A DNA stretch of 64,000 nucleotides. Origin: Ignavibacteriota bacterium (GTDB taxonomy: Bacteria > Bacteroidota > Ignavibacteria > Ignavibacteriales > Melioribacteraceae). The position numbers and the translations under genes were made by a program. Positions within the stretch are counted from its first letter, which is position 1. Each line of letters opens with the position of its first letter. Positions 43,401 to 52,494 of this stretch are shown here, piece by piece. The notes under the pieces were generated by a model. The model had not been told where the DNA came from. It ran no database searches and saw only the letters and a list, made by a program, of their open reading frames with translations. The stretch lies in NCBI GenBank assembly GCA_016716225.1, contig JADJWT010000001.1, positions 2,242,501 through 2,306,500 on the forward strand. The letters run 5' to 3'.

Positions 43401-44688
43401 TCGTCAAATTAAAAAATATGATATTCCTTATGGTTCTGAACTTTTGGTAAATGAAGGACAATTGGTAAAGAAAAAATTTCCATTGTATAATCATGATCCT
43501 TATAATGCTGTAATTCTTACAGATTTAGCAGGAAGAGTTACCTTTGTGGATTTTGTTGATAATGTAACTATTCAGCAAGTTGCCGATGAGCAAACAGGAC
43601 ACGTTCAAAAAGTAGTTATTGAATCAAAAGATAAAAATTTGACTCCAAGTATAAAAATATTAGGTGATGATGGAAGTGAAAAAATATTTAACCTTCCTAC
43701 AAATGCATATTTAGCAATTGATGAAGGTGAAAAGGTTGATGCTGGAACTATTCTTGCGAAAATTTCTAAATCAACTTCTAAATCTAGAGATATTACGGGT
43801 GGTTTACCGAGAGTAACTGAATTGTTTGAAGCTCGCAGTCCGCATGATCCAGCTGTTGTTTCAGAAATTGAAGGAATTGTTAAGTTCGGAAATAGAAAAA
43901 AAGGCTCACGTGAAATTATAGTTGAATCATTCGATGGATCAATCCAAAAAGTATATAATGTGTCTTACGGAAAACATATTTTAGTTCAAGAAGGTGATGA
44001 AATTCCAGCAGGTGAAAAAATTACCGACGGTCCAATTGATCCGCATGATATTTTGAAAATTAAAGGTACAAATGCTGTTCAAGAATATCTTGTAAATGAA
44101 ATTCAAGATGTTTACAGACTTCAAGGAGTAAAAATAAACGATAAACATATTGAAGTCATTGTTAGACAAATGCTTCAAAAATTACAAGTTATTTCATCAG
44201 GTGATACTTCATTTATTGAAGAAGATTTGGTAAATAGAATCAAATTTATTGAAGAAAATGAAAAAGTAAAATCTATGGTAGTTGTTGAAAATCCTGGTGG
44301 AGCTAATTTAATGGCTGGAGATTTGATTACCAGAAGCAAACTTAGAGAAATAAATACTGAACTTACAAGGAAAGATAAAGAAAAAATTGAAATTAGAGAA
44401 TCAGATCCAGCTACTTTTGGTAATATTCTTTTAGGAATTACTCAAGCAGCTCTTTCAACAGAAAGTTTCTTATCAGCAGCATCATTCCAAGAAACAACAA
44501 AAGTTCTAACAAATGCAGCTATATCTGCAAAAGTTGATACTTTAGGTGGATTAAAAGAAAATGTTATAATGGGTCATATTATTCCAGCTGGAACTGGTTT
44601 GAAAAAATATGACAACATTATTTTGACTACGGAAGTAGAAAATATTGAAGTTGAAAAAACAGAAGTATCTGAACAAATAGAAATGTAA
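40450..44688 (+). CDS. rpoC: DNA-directed RNA polymerase subunit beta'
   Basis: The catalytic magnesium is held by N-A-D-F-D-G-D-Q-M at residues 469-477. The N-terminal zinc ribbon (CACGKYKGIRYKGIVC, with CGVEV) and the second zinc site (CESKRGVCAKCYGRN, about 880) are present, as are the trigger loop and bridge helix region (GARGSQEQVRQLAGMRGLM). The 1412 residues resemble Bacteroidota/Chlorobi beta' with its insertions. AAGGAG is ahead of the ATG. A strong terminator follows, so the rif unit ends here. Confidence 0.97.
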   Translation: MRFRNQEAKVKHIDQLTVSLASPDDILSRSHGEVTKPETINYRSFRPEKDGLFCEKIFGPVKDWECACGKYKGIRYKGIVCDRCGVEVILKSVRRERMGHISLAVPVVHIWFFKSLPSKIGNIIGMKTKDLEKIIYYESYAVINPGVTGLNHKDLISEDQYFEILNSLPHDNDALDDDNPKKFVAKIGGDGVRHLLKGVDVEKTFRELKAELKTETSQQKSADILKRLRVLEAFREYEGKVPNRPEWMVLSVVPVIPPELRPLVPLEGGRFATSDLNDLYRRVIIRNNRLKRLIDIKAPEVILRNEKRMLQESVDALFDNSRRSSAVRSDGNRPLKSLSDMLKGKQGRFRQNLLGKRVDYSGRSVIVVGPELKLHECGLPKDMAVELFKPFIIRKLLDRGYYKTVKSARKAVDRKEAIVWDILEKLIVGHPVLLNRAPTLHRLGIQAFQPKLIDGKAIQLHPMVCTAFNADFDGDQMAVHVPLSFEAQLEASVLMLSSHNILSPQNGSPIVVPTQDIVLGCYYLTKVRAGAKGEGSMYSTEKEVVIAYNAGELDLHAKIKYKFEGKYIDTTTGRVLFNQIVPKEMQFFNELLIKKVFSGFIYKMFIKLGNEVTSKFLDNLKDTGFKYATKAGISISFSDMIVPEEKKTLINDSNKKVSSILDEHEQGLITDAERYNKIIDVWTHTTNDVSKSLMEKIKVDQHGFNSLHMMVDSGARGSQEQVRQLAGMRGLMMKPQKSLTGQSGEIIENPIVANFKEGLSVLEYFISTHGARKGLADTALKTADAGYLTRRLCDVAQDVIISEVDCGTIRGVYISALKDVELEREPLAERIIGRTTQEDVYDPKTDELIIEAGELISEEIAERIDEANIDSVYIRTVLTCESKRGVCAKCYGRNLTTGNIADIGEAVGIVAAQSIGEPGTQLTLRTFHLGGTSSRIASQSQVESSVEGKVQFDRITYVEKQDFRGTVKVVTGRRGSIGIYDDDNRQIKKYDIPYGSELLVNEGQLVKKKFPLYNHDPYNAVILTDLAGRVTFVDFVDNVTIQQVADEQTGHVQKVVIESKDKNLTPSIKILGDDGSEKIFNLPTNAYLAIDEGEKVDAGTILAKISKSTSKSRDITGGLPRVTELFEARSPHDPAVVSEIEGIVKFGNRKKGSREIIVESFDGSIQKVYNVSYGKHILVQEGDEIPAGEKITDGPIDPHDILKIKGTNAVQEYLVNEIQDVYRLQGVKINDKHIEVIVRQMLQKLQVISSGDTSFIEEDLVNRIKFIEENEKVKSMVVVENPGGANLMAGDLITRSKLREINTELTRKDKEKIEIRESDPATFGNILLGITQAALSTESFLSAASFQETTKVLTNAAISAKVDTLGGLKENVIMGHIIPAGTGLKKYDNIILTTEVENIEVEKTEVSEQIEM

Positions 44689-44722
44689 ATATTTAATAAA
44701 AATGTATAAAAATTATTCAATG

Positions 44723-44750
44723 TCCCTTGCTAATACCAAGGGATATTTTT
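44723..44750 (+). terminator. Rho-independent terminator after rpoC
   Basis: TCCCTTG (44723-44729) pairs perfectly with CAAGGGA (44737-44743) around CTAATAC and is followed by TATTTTT. It separates the rif cluster from the str operon. Confidence 0.85.
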
Positions 44751-44801
44751 ATATTTTGAGTCTGAATTTTTTATAAGTGCTAAAGTAAACGGAGGAAATA
44801 A

Positions 44802-45179
44802 GTGCCAACAATAAGTCAGTTGGTTAGAAAAGGTAGAACACAAATTCTTGCAAAAAACAAAGCGCCAGCATTAAGTGCTTGTCCTCAAAAGCGTGGAGTT
44901 TGTACAAGAGTTTATACAACAACACCAAAAAAACCAAATTCTGCATTGAGAAAAGTTGCAAGAGTTCGTTTAACAAATGGTAATGAAGTAACAGCATATA
45001 TCCCAGGAGAAGGGCACAATTTACAAGAACACTCAATTGTTCTTATAAGAGGCGGAAGAATTAAAGATTTACCTGGAGTAAGATACCATATTATAAGAGG
45101 CGCTTTAGATACAAGTGGTGTTGATGAAAGAAAAAAAGGTAGATCAAAATACGGCACTAAAAAACCAAAATCAAAATAG
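44802..45179 (+). CDS. rpsL: 30S ribosomal protein S12
   Basis: S12 lies at the decoding centre. KKPNSALRKVARVRLTNG (about 43-60) contains the lysine whose change gives streptomycin resistance; here it is the sensitive lysine. PGVRYHIIRGALDTSGV is the second loop. It has a GTG start with GGAGG 6 bases ahead and 125 residues. First gene of the str operon. Confidence 0.96.
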   Translation: MPTISQLVRKGRTQILAKNKAPALSACPQKRGVCTRVYTTTPKKPNSALRKVARVRLTNGNEVTAYIPGEGHNLQEHSIVLIRGGRIKDLPGVRYHIIRGALDTSGVDERKKGRSKYGTKKPKSK

Positions 45180-45185
45180 AAAATT

Positions 45186-45653
45186 ATGAGAAAAAGACGC
45201 GCAGAAAAAAGATACATTAAACCAGATCCTAAATATAATGATCTGCTTGTAGCAAAGTTTATAAATTATATTATGTGGGATGGTAAAAAAACCGTTGCGA
45301 GAAAAGTTGTTTACGGAAGTTTTGAAATTTTAGAAGAGAAATCTAAAAAACCTGCACTTGATGTATTCAAAAAAGCAGTAGGAAATGTTCAACCATTTAT
45401 TGAAGTTAGAAGTAGACGAGTTGGTGGTGCGACATATCAAGTTCCTATGGAAGTAAGACCAGAAAGACGGGTAGCACTTGCGTTTAGATGGTTGAAAAAT
45501 TATTCAAGGGATAGAAAAGATAAAACAATGACAGCAAAATTGGCAGCTGAATTATTAGCTGCATCAAATGGTGAAGGATCTGCTGTTAAGAAAAAAGAAG
45601 ATGTTCACAGAATGGCTGAAGCAAACAAAGCGTTTGCTCATTTCAAATGGTAA
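45186..45653 (+). CDS. rpsG: 30S ribosomal protein S7
   Basis: S7 nucleates the 30S head and contacts the E-site tRNA. The start MRKRRAEKRYIKPDPKYND and the GGATYQVPMEVRPERR hairpin (about 79-94) are signatures. 155 residues is normal. It begins 6 bases after rpsL; in E. coli S7 represses this operon. Confidence 0.96.
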   Translation: MRKRRAEKRYIKPDPKYNDLLVAKFINYIMWDGKKTVARKVVYGSFEILEEKSKKPALDVFKKAVGNVQPFIEVRSRRVGGATYQVPMEVRPERRVALAFRWLKNYSRDRKDKTMTAKLAAELLAASNGEGSAVKKKEDVHRMAEANKAFAHFKW

Positions 45654-45671
45654 AGGAAATATAGAATATAA

Positions 45672-47762
45672 ATGGCTGTTAAAAGAGTAGATATTGCAAA
45701 AGTAAGAAACATCGGTATAATGGCTCATATTGATGCCGGTAAGACTACGACCACTGAAAGAATTTTATACTATACAGGTAGAGTTCATAAATTAGGTGAA
45801 GTTCATGATGGTGCTGCTACAATGGATTGGATGGAACAAGAGAAAGAACGTGGAATCACAATTACCAGTGCTGCAACAACTGCCGAATGGAAAGGTCATC
45901 AAATTAATATTATTGATACACCAGGTCACGTTGATTTTACTGTAGAAGTTGAAAGATCCCTAAGAGTTTTAGATGGCGCAATTGCTTTATTTTGCGCAGT
46001 GGGTGGTGTTGAACCACAGTCTGAAACAGTATGGCGACAAGCTGATAAATATAAAGTGCCAAGAATTGCATTTGTGAATAAAATGGATAGAGTCGGTGCT
46101 GATTTTTATCATGCAGTTGATATGATGAAAGAAAGATTAGGTGCTAATGCAGTGCCAATTGCATTGCCAATTGGCGAAGGAGATATGTTTGCTGGAGTTA
46201 TTGACTTAATGACAATGAAAGCAAGAATGTATAATGATGATACTTTAGGTGCAACTTTTGAAGATATTGATATTCCTACAGATTTAATGGGAATTACAAA
46301 TAAATATAGAACTTTAATGCTTGAAGCAGTTTCGGATGTTGATGATTCACTACTTGAAAAATACTTGGAAGGAAAAGAAATTACCGAAGCTGAAATTAAA
46401 AAAGTACTTAGAAAAGCTACAATTGAATTAAAAATCATCCCAGTTTTATGTGGTTCATCGTTTAAGAATAAAGGTGTTCAGAAATTACTTGATACAGTTG
46501 TTGACGTTTTGCCATCACCAATTGATACACCTGAAATACAAGCGCATCACATTCATAAAGATGATAAAGTAATTCGTAAAGTAGATGAAAAAGAATATTT
46601 CACTGGGTTAGCATTTAAAATTATGACTGATCCTTATGTTGGTAAATTAACGTTTGTTAGAATTTATACCGGAAATTTAAAAGCTGGATCATATGTTTAT
46701 AATTCAGTATCTGATAAAAAAGAAAGAGTTGGCAGGATCTTAGAAATGCATGCCAATCATCGTGCAGATGTGGAAGAAATTAGAGCTGGTGATATTGTAG
46801 CTTTTGTTGGATTAAAAAATACAAGAACTGGTGATACATTATGTACTGAAGATGATCCAATAATTCTTGAAAAAATGGCGTTTCCGCAACCTGTTATTCA
46901 AATTGCAATTGAACCGAAAACAAAGGCTGATCAAGATAAGTTATCTGAAGCTTTACAAAAATTATCTGATGAAGATCCTACTTTTAAAGTTATGGTTGAT
47001 GATGAAACCAATCAGACTCTAATAAGTGGTATGGGTGAATTACATTTGGAAATTCTCGTTGATAGAATGAAAAGAGAATTTAAAGTTGATGCAAATGTTG
47101 GAAAACCTCAAGTAGCTTACAGAGAAACTATTACTCAAACTGTTCAAGCTGAAGGTAAATTTGTTAAGCAGAGCGGTGGAAGAGGAAAGTACGGACATGT
47201 TTGGTTGGAAATATCACCCAATGAACCTGGTAAAGGTTATGAATTTGAAAATGCAATTGTTGGTGGTGTTGTTCCAAAGGAATATATCACTCCAGTTTCT
47301 AATGGTGTTCAAGAAGCAATGAAAAACGGTGTTTTAGCCGGATATCAAGTGGTGGACGTAAAAGTAAAGATTTTTGACGGTTCATATCATGATGTTGATT
47401 CTGATGAAATCTCTTTCAAAGTAGCTGGTTCAATGGGCTTTAAAGAAGGTGCAAGGAAAGCAAGTCCAGTTATTCTTGAGCCATTAATGAGTGTAGAGGT
47501 AACTACTCCAGAAGAATATCTTGGTGATGTTATGGGAGATTTAAATTCTAGAAGAGGAAAAATTGAAGGATTTACTTCAAGAAAAGATGCTCAAGTAATA
47601 AAAGCAGTTGCACCTTTAGCGGAAATGTTTGGTTATGCAACTACAATAAGATCTATGACTCAAGGAAGAGCTATTTATTCAATGCAGTTTTTAAGATACT
47701 CTGAAGTTCCAAAGTCAGTTGCACAAGAAATAATTGAAAAAACACAGTCTAATAAAAAATAA
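45672..47762 (+). CDS. fusA: Elongation factor G
   Basis: The translocase GTPase. The P loop AHIDAGKTT (18-26), the switch II DTPGHVDF, the NKMD G4 motif and a five-domain layout through the C-terminal GDVMGDLNSRRGKIEG and FGYATTIRSMTQGRA segments are intact in 696 residues. It lies between rpsG and tuf, as in the classical str operon. A single fusA-type gene is seen in this window. Confidence 0.97.
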   Translation: MAVKRVDIAKVRNIGIMAHIDAGKTTTTERILYYTGRVHKLGEVHDGAATMDWMEQEKERGITITSAATTAEWKGHQINIIDTPGHVDFTVEVERSLRVLDGAIALFCAVGGVEPQSETVWRQADKYKVPRIAFVNKMDRVGADFYHAVDMMKERLGANAVPIALPIGEGDMFAGVIDLMTMKARMYNDDTLGATFEDIDIPTDLMGITNKYRTLMLEAVSDVDDSLLEKYLEGKEITEAEIKKVLRKATIELKIIPVLCGSSFKNKGVQKLLDTVVDVLPSPIDTPEIQAHHIHKDDKVIRKVDEKEYFTGLAFKIMTDPYVGKLTFVRIYTGNLKAGSYVYNSVSDKKERVGRILEMHANHRADVEEIRAGDIVAFVGLKNTRTGDTLCTEDDPIILEKMAFPQPVIQIAIEPKTKADQDKLSEALQKLSDEDPTFKVMVDDETNQTLISGMGELHLEILVDRMKREFKVDANVGKPQVAYRETITQTVQAEGKFVKQSGGRGKYGHVWLEISPNEPGKGYEFENAIVGGVVPKEYITPVSNGVQEAMKNGVLAGYQVVDVKVKIFDGSYHDVDSDEISFKVAGSMGFKEGARKASPVILEPLMSVEVTTPEEYLGDVMGDLNSRRGKIEGFTSRKDAQVIKAVAPLAEMFGYATTIRSMTQGRAIYSMQFLRYSEVPKSVAQEIIEKTQSNKK

Positions 47763-47809
47763 TATAGTTATATAAATTTAGAAAAGAGAAAACAACAAGG
47801 AGAGAATCA

Positions 47810-49018
47810 ATGGCAAAAGAAAAATTTGATAGGAGTAAGCCTCACGTTAATATTGGTACTATCGGACATGTTGATCATGGTAAAACTACTTTAACAGCTG
47901 CTATCACAATGTCACTTTCTAAAAAAGGTCTTTCTGAAAAGAGAACTTTTGATAGTATTGATAATGCACCTGAAGAAAGAGAAAGAGGTATTACAATTGC
48001 AACTGCGCACGTAGAATATTCTACTGCAAATAGACATTATGCTCATGTTGATTGTCCAGGTCACGCAGATTATGTTAAAAACATGATTACTGGTGCTGCT
48101 CAGATGGATGGCGCTATCCTTGTTGTAGCTGCCACTGATGGACCAATGCCTCAAACTAGAGAGCATATTCTATTAGCACGTCAAGTAGGTGTTCCTAAAA
48201 TTGTTGTTTTTATGAATAAAGTTGACATGGTTGATGATCCTGAATTGATTGACTTAGTAGAAATGGAACTTAGAGAATTATTAACTCAATATGAATTCCC
48301 TGGTGATGAAATTCCGATTGTAAAAGGATCTGCTTTAAGAGCACTTGAAGCTTCAAGTGATGATTCAATTCCAGCTAGTGATGAAAGAATGAATTGTATT
48401 TGGGAGCTAATGGATGCAGTGGATACATATGTTCCAATACCTGAAAGAAGTGTTGATAAGCCATTTATTATGCCAGTTGAAGACGTTTTCTCAATTACAG
48501 GTCGTGGAACTGTTGCTACTGGTAGAGTTGAAAGAGGACAAGTAAAATTAGGGGAAGAAGTTGAATTAATTGGTTTAGGTGTTCATAAGAAAACAGTTGT
48601 AACCGGTATTGAAATGTTTAGAAAAGAATTGGATGCAGCTATGGCTGGGGATAATGCTGGAATTCTTATGAGAGGCGTTGATAAAAATGAAATTCAAAGA
48701 GGAATGGTTTTAGCAAAAACTGGATCAATAACCCCTCACAAAATTTTTGAAGGCGAAGTTTATATCTTATCTAAAGAAGAAGGTGGAAGACATACACCAT
48801 TCTTTAACGGATATCGCCCACAATTCTATTTTAGAACAACAGACGTAACAGGTGTTGCTACTTTACCAGAAGGTACGGAAATGGTTATGCCTGGCGATAA
48901 AGTTAATATGAAAGTTGAATTGATCACAGAAATTGCAATGGATGAAGGTTTAAGATTCGCTATTCGTGAAGGTGGTAGAACAGTTGGAGCAGGACTCGTA
49001 ACAAAAATTTATCAATAA
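47810..49018 (+). CDS. tuf: Elongation factor Tu
   Basis: Delivers aminoacyl-tRNA to the ribosome. GHVDHGKTT (19-27), DCPGHADYVKNMITGAAQMDGA (split) and NKVDMVDDPEL are the GTPase motifs. PFFNGYRPQFYFRTTDVTG is the domain III signature. It has 402 residues. The ribosome site AAGGAGAG is strong. It is the last gene of the str operon, and a long hairpin separates it from rpsJ. Confidence 0.98.
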   Translation: MAKEKFDRSKPHVNIGTIGHVDHGKTTLTAAITMSLSKKGLSEKRTFDSIDNAPEERERGITIATAHVEYSTANRHYAHVDCPGHADYVKNMITGAAQMDGAILVVAATDGPMPQTREHILLARQVGVPKIVVFMNKVDMVDDPELIDLVEMELRELLTQYEFPGDEIPIVKGSALRALEASSDDSIPASDERMNCIWELMDAVDTYVPIPERSVDKPFIMPVEDVFSITGRGTVATGRVERGQVKLGEEVELIGLGVHKKTVVTGIEMFRKELDAAMAGDNAGILMRGVDKNEIQRGMVLAKTGSITPHKIFEGEVYILSKEEGGRHTPFFNGYRPQFYFRTTDVTGVATLPEGTEMVMPGDKVNMKVELITEIAMDEGLRFAIREGGRTVGAGLVTKIYQ

Positions 49019-49028
49019 CAAAAATTAT

Positions 49029-49058
49029 ATTTGGCTTAAGTAATTGCTTAAGCCAAAT
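49029..49058 (+). promoter_or_regulatory. Perfect 12-bp hairpin between tuf and rpsJ
   Basis: ATTTGGCTTAAG (49029-49040) and CTTAAGCCAAAT (49047-49058) are perfect complements around the loop TAATTG. No T-run follows, and the rpsJ ribosome site starts 6 bases later. It may be an S10-operon leader, a processing site or a partial terminator. Confidence 0.6.
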
Positions 49059-49075
49059 TAAATGCTGGAGAAAAA

Positions 49076-49384
49076 GTGGCAGGACAAAAAATTAGAATTA
49101 GATTAAAATCATATGATCATATTTTGATTGATAAATCTACAGATAAAATTATTAAAACTGTAAAAAGTACAGGAGCGGTTGTTTCTGGTCCTATTCCTTT
49201 ACCAACAGATAGAACACTTTACACAGTTTTAAGGTCGCCGCATGTTGATAAAAAATCCAGAGATCAATTTGAAATTAGATCTCATAAAAGAATAATTGAT
49301 ATTCATAATTCAAATAACAAAACCGTCGATTCTCTTAGTAAATTGGATATTCCGGCGGGTGTTGATATAGAGATTAAGTTATAA
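49076..49384 (+). CDS. rpsJ: 30S ribosomal protein S10
   Basis: S10 sits in the 30S head and, as NusE, also joins antitermination complexes. KIRIRLKSYDHILIDKST and GPIPLPTDRTLYTVLRSPHVDK (split) are signatures. 102 residues, GTG start with TGGAG 5 bases ahead. First gene of the S10 operon. Confidence 0.96.
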   Translation: MAGQKIRIRLKSYDHILIDKSTDKIIKTVKSTGAVVSGPIPLPTDRTLYTVLRSPHVDKKSRDQFEIRSHKRIIDIHNSNNKTVDSLSKLDIPAGVDIEIKL

Positions 49385-49396
49385 TAGGAATTTAAA

Positions 49397-50020
49397 ATGC
49401 CAGGGTTGTTAGGAAAAAAAATAGGAATGACAAATGTTTTTAGTCAAGATGGTAACTTTTTACCAGTAACCATTCTTGAAGTTGGTCCTTGCAAAATTTT
49501 TGCAAAAAAAACAATTGAGAAAGATGGTTATAAAGCACTTCAATTGGGATTTGGACAACGTAAAAACAAAAATCTTAATAATTCGCAAAAAGTATTTTTT
49601 GCAAAAATGAATTCCGAACCAGCAAATATACTGCGTGAGTTTAAGAATTACTCAAATTTTGATGAACTCAATGTTGGTGAAGATTTAAATACCAGTCTTT
49701 TTAATGAAGGTGATAAAGTTACTGTTACCGGAACTACTAAAGGGAAAGGCTTTCAAGGTGTAATGAGAAGACACGGTTTTGGCGGAGTAGGTGGAACAAC
49801 TCATGGTCAGAGCGATCGTTTAAGAGCTCCCGGATCAATTGGAGCAAGCTCATTCCCGTCAAGAGTTTTCAAAGGTCAGAGAATGGCTGGTAGAACTGGA
49901 AATGATAAAAAAACATTGAAAAGTGTTAAAATTGTTAAAATTATTCCGGATAAAAATTTAATATTAGTTAAAGGACCAGTTCCTGGTGCGATTAATTCCA
50001 TAATTGAAATCAATAAGTAA
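49397..50020 (+). CDS. rplC: 50S ribosomal protein L3
   Basis: L3 is an early assembly protein near the peptidyl-transferase centre. MPGLLGKKIGMTNVF opens the protein, and GGTTHGQSDRLRAPGSIGASS (about 132-152) is the extended loop. 207 residues. The stop overlaps the longest frame of rplD by 17 bases, although rplD probably starts just after it. Confidence 0.96.
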   Translation: MPGLLGKKIGMTNVFSQDGNFLPVTILEVGPCKIFAKKTIEKDGYKALQLGFGQRKNKNLNNSQKVFFAKMNSEPANILREFKNYSNFDELNVGEDLNTSLFNEGDKVTVTGTTKGKGFQGVMRRHGFGGVGGTTHGQSDRLRAPGSIGASSFPSRVFKGQRMAGRTGNDKKTLKSVKIVKIIPDKNLILVKGPVPGAINSIIEINK

Positions 50021-50027
50021 TTTTGGT

Positions 50028-50660
50028 ATGCAGATGAATTTAGATGTTTATAAAATAGATGGTTCAAAAACTGGTGATCAAATCACTCTTAATGAGAGTA
50101 TATTTGGAATTGAACCAAATGATCATGTAATTTATTTATCGGTTAAAGCTCACTTAGCAAATAAAAGACAAGGTACGCATAAAGCTAAAGAAAGAAGTGA
50201 AGTTAGCGGTGGTGGCAAAAAACCTTGGAAACAAAAAGGCAGAGGTGGAGCGAGAGCTGGTTCTTCAAGATCACCTTTATGGGTTGGCGGCGGAACAATT
50301 TTTGGACCCAAACCAAGAAACTATTCACTATCGATAAATAAAAAAGTAAATAAACTTGCACGAAAATCAGCATTATCATATAAAGCAAAAGCTGAACAAA
50401 TTATCGTAGTTGAGGATTTTAATTTTGATTCACCAAAAACTAAAGATTTTGTCTCAATACTTAAGTCACTAAATCTTAATGGTAAAAAAACATTGCTTCT
50501 AACTTCAGAAAATTTGGTAAATGTTTATAAATCAGGAAGAAATGTTGAAAAAATAAATATATTGGAAGCAATTAACGCTTCAACCTATGACCTTTTGAAT
50601 AATCAAATTTTACTTGTTCAAAAAGGTGCTATTGAAAAAATTGAAAAAATTCTAAATTAA
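50028..50660 (+). CDS. rplD: 50S ribosomal protein L4
   Basis: L4 lines the exit tunnel and, in E. coli, regulates the S10 operon. The loop GGGKKPWKQKGRGGARAGSSRSPLW is split across about residues 57-81 and reaches the tunnel. The open frame reaches back to 50004 within rplC, but ATG codons at 50028 and 50034 give the expected start, MNLDVYKIDG; 50028 is used here. About 210 residues. Confidence 0.94.
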   Translation: MQMNLDVYKIDGSKTGDQITLNESIFGIEPNDHVIYLSVKAHLANKRQGTHKAKERSEVSGGGKKPWKQKGRGGARAGSSRSPLWVGGGTIFGPKPRNYSLSINKKVNKLARKSALSYKAKAEQIIVVEDFNFDSPKTKDFVSILKSLNLNGKKTLLLTSENLVNVYKSGRNVEKINILEAINASTYDLLNNQILLVQKGAIEKIEKILN

Positions 50661-50674
50661 ATTATTGGTAGAAA

Positions 50675-50968
50675 ATGAGAAACGTATTAATTAGACCTTT
50701 AATTACAGAAAAGATGAATGCTTTATCAGAAGAGAAAAAACAATTTGGGTTTGTTGTTAATGTTAATGCCAATAAAATTGAAATTGCTAAAGCAATTAAA
50801 ACAAAGTTTAACGTTGATGTTATTGATGTAAATACTATTAAATATAAAGGGAAGAGAAAGACTCAGTTTACTAAAAAAGGTAGATTTGAAGGTAAAACTG
50901 CTTCCTTTAAAAAAGCAATTGTAACTTTAAAAGAAGGTCAAACTATAGATTTGTTTGGTGAAGCTTAG
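50675..50968 (+). CDS. rplW: 50S ribosomal protein L23
   Basis: L23 lies at the tunnel exit and docks trigger factor and SRP. RPLITEKMNAL at the start and FNVDVIDVNTIKYKGKRK in the middle are typical. 97 residues, 14 bases after rplD. Confidence 0.95.
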   Translation: MRNVLIRPLITEKMNALSEEKKQFGFVVNVNANKIEIAKAIKTKFNVDVIDVNTIKYKGKRKTQFTKKGRFEGKTASFKKAIVTLKEGQTIDLFGEA

Positions 50969-50991
50969 TTTAGTACTGGAGTAATTTAAGA

Positions 50992-51819
50992 ATGGCAATC
51001 AGAAAATTAAAACCAAATACACCCGGAACAAGATTTATGTCAGTTTCCAATTTTGCGGAAATTACAAAATCTGAACCAGAAAAATCATTAACTTCATCGT
51101 TAAGTAAATCTGGCGGAAGAAATAATCTTGGAAGAGTTACTTCTCGTCATATTGGTGGTGGACATAAAAGAAAATACAGAATTATTGACTTTAAACGAGA
51201 TAAAGATGGAATTCCAGCAAAAGTATTTTCTATAGAATATGATCCAAATAGATCTGCAAGAATTGCTTTATTACATTATGCTGATGGAGAAAAAAGATAT
51301 ATTTTAGCTCCAAATGGATTAACTGTTGGCAATACAGTTCAATCTGGTGAAGGAAGTGAAATAAGAGTTGGGAATGCATTAAAATTGAAAGATTTACCAT
51401 TAGGAAGTGTTATTCATAATGTTGAATTAAAACCTGGAAAAGGCGGACAAATTGGCAGATCTGCCGGTGTTGAAATTCAGTTAACTGCCCGAGAAGGAAA
51501 ATATGCTCAATTAAAAATGCCTTCTGGTGAAGTTAGATTAGTAAGTATTGATTGTAAAGCAACTTATGGAACTGTTGGAAATTCATCGCATGAAAATTTA
51601 AGCTTAGGAAAAGCCGGAAGAACAAGATGGTTAGGAAGAAGATCAAAAGTTAGAGGTGTCGCTATGAACCCAGTTGATCACCCAATGGGTGGTGGAGAAG
51701 GTAAAACATCTGGTGGTGGTCATCCAGTCTCTCCTTGGGGACAAAAAGCTAAAGGCTTGAAAACTAGAAAAGTTGTAAATAATTCAAATAAATATATCAT
51801 AAAAAGAAGAAAAAGCTAG
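50992..51819 (+). CDS. rplB: 50S ribosomal protein L2
   Basis: L2 is needed for subunit association and peptidyl transfer. HIGGGHKRKYRIIDFKR (about 54-70) and the C-terminal RGVAMNPVDHPMGGGEGKTSGG loop (split), with its conserved His, are intact. 275 residues, 23 bases after rplW. Confidence 0.97.
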   Translation: MAIRKLKPNTPGTRFMSVSNFAEITKSEPEKSLTSSLSKSGGRNNLGRVTSRHIGGGHKRKYRIIDFKRDKDGIPAKVFSIEYDPNRSARIALLHYADGEKRYILAPNGLTVGNTVQSGEGSEIRVGNALKLKDLPLGSVIHNVELKPGKGGQIGRSAGVEIQLTAREGKYAQLKMPSGEVRLVSIDCKATYGTVGNSSHENLSLGKAGRTRWLGRRSKVRGVAMNPVDHPMGGGEGKTSGGGHPVSPWGQKAKGLKTRKVVNNSNKYIIKRRKS

Positions 51820-51827
51820 AGTAAATT

Positions 51828-52118
51828 ATGCCAAGATCGGTTAAAAAGGGTCCTTTTATTGACTTGAAATTACTTGCAAAAGTTCAAACAATGAATCAAT
51901 CTGGACAGAAAAAAATTATTAAAACTTGGTCACGATCAAGTACAATTTCACCAGAATTTGTTGGGCATACAATTGCAGTACATAATGGAAATAAAATGAT
52001 TCCGGTTTATATATCTGAAAATATGGTTGGACATAAATTAGGTGAATTTTCACCAACAAGGATATTTAGAGGTCATCCAGGTACTAAAGCTGAAAAAGCT
52101 TCAAAAATGAAAAAATAG
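51828..52118 (+). CDS. rpsS: 30S ribosomal protein S19
   Basis: S19 binds the 30S head beside S13. MPRSVKKGPFIDLKLL and TWSRSSTISPEFVGHTIAVHNG (split) are signatures. 96 residues, 8 bases after rplB. Confidence 0.96.
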   Translation: MPRSVKKGPFIDLKLLAKVQTMNQSGQKKIIKTWSRSSTISPEFVGHTIAVHNGNKMIPVYISENMVGHKLGEFSPTRIFRGHPGTKAEKASKMKK

Positions 52119-52134
52119 GTTTGAGGAAATTTTA

Positions 52135-52494
52135 ATGGAAGCAAGAGCTACGCACAAATACATAGGCACATCACCAAGAAAGATGAGATTAGTGATTGAT
52201 CTAATTAGAGGAAAATCTGTTGATAAAGCAATTGAACTTCTTCACTTTAATCCTAAACATCCTTCTAAAGATGCGGAAAAAGTTTTAAGATCTGCTATTT
52301 CAAATCTTTTCAATAAAGATGAGCAATCTAAACATGAACCATCAGATCTGTATGTGAAGGAAGCATTTGTTGATGAAGGACCTTCTATAAAAAGAATACT
52401 TCCTGCACCAATGGGAAGAGCTTATAGAATGATTAAAAGATCAAATCATGTTACAATTGTGGTTGCGTTAAAAAAAAATTTGCAGGAGGTTTAA
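52135..52494 (+). CDS. rplV: 50S ribosomal protein L22
   Basis: L22 lines the exit tunnel. YIGTSPRKMRLVIDLIRGK (about 9-27) and the C-terminal hairpin ending RSNHVTIVVALK form the macrolide-contact region. 119 residues. The stop is directly followed by the TTG of rpsC. Confidence 0.95.
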   Translation: MEARATHKYIGTSPRKMRLVIDLIRGKSVDKAIELLHFNPKHPSKDAEKVLRSAISNLFNKDEQSKHEPSDLYVKEAFVDEGPSIKRILPAPMGRAYRMIKRSNHVTIVVALKKNLQEV

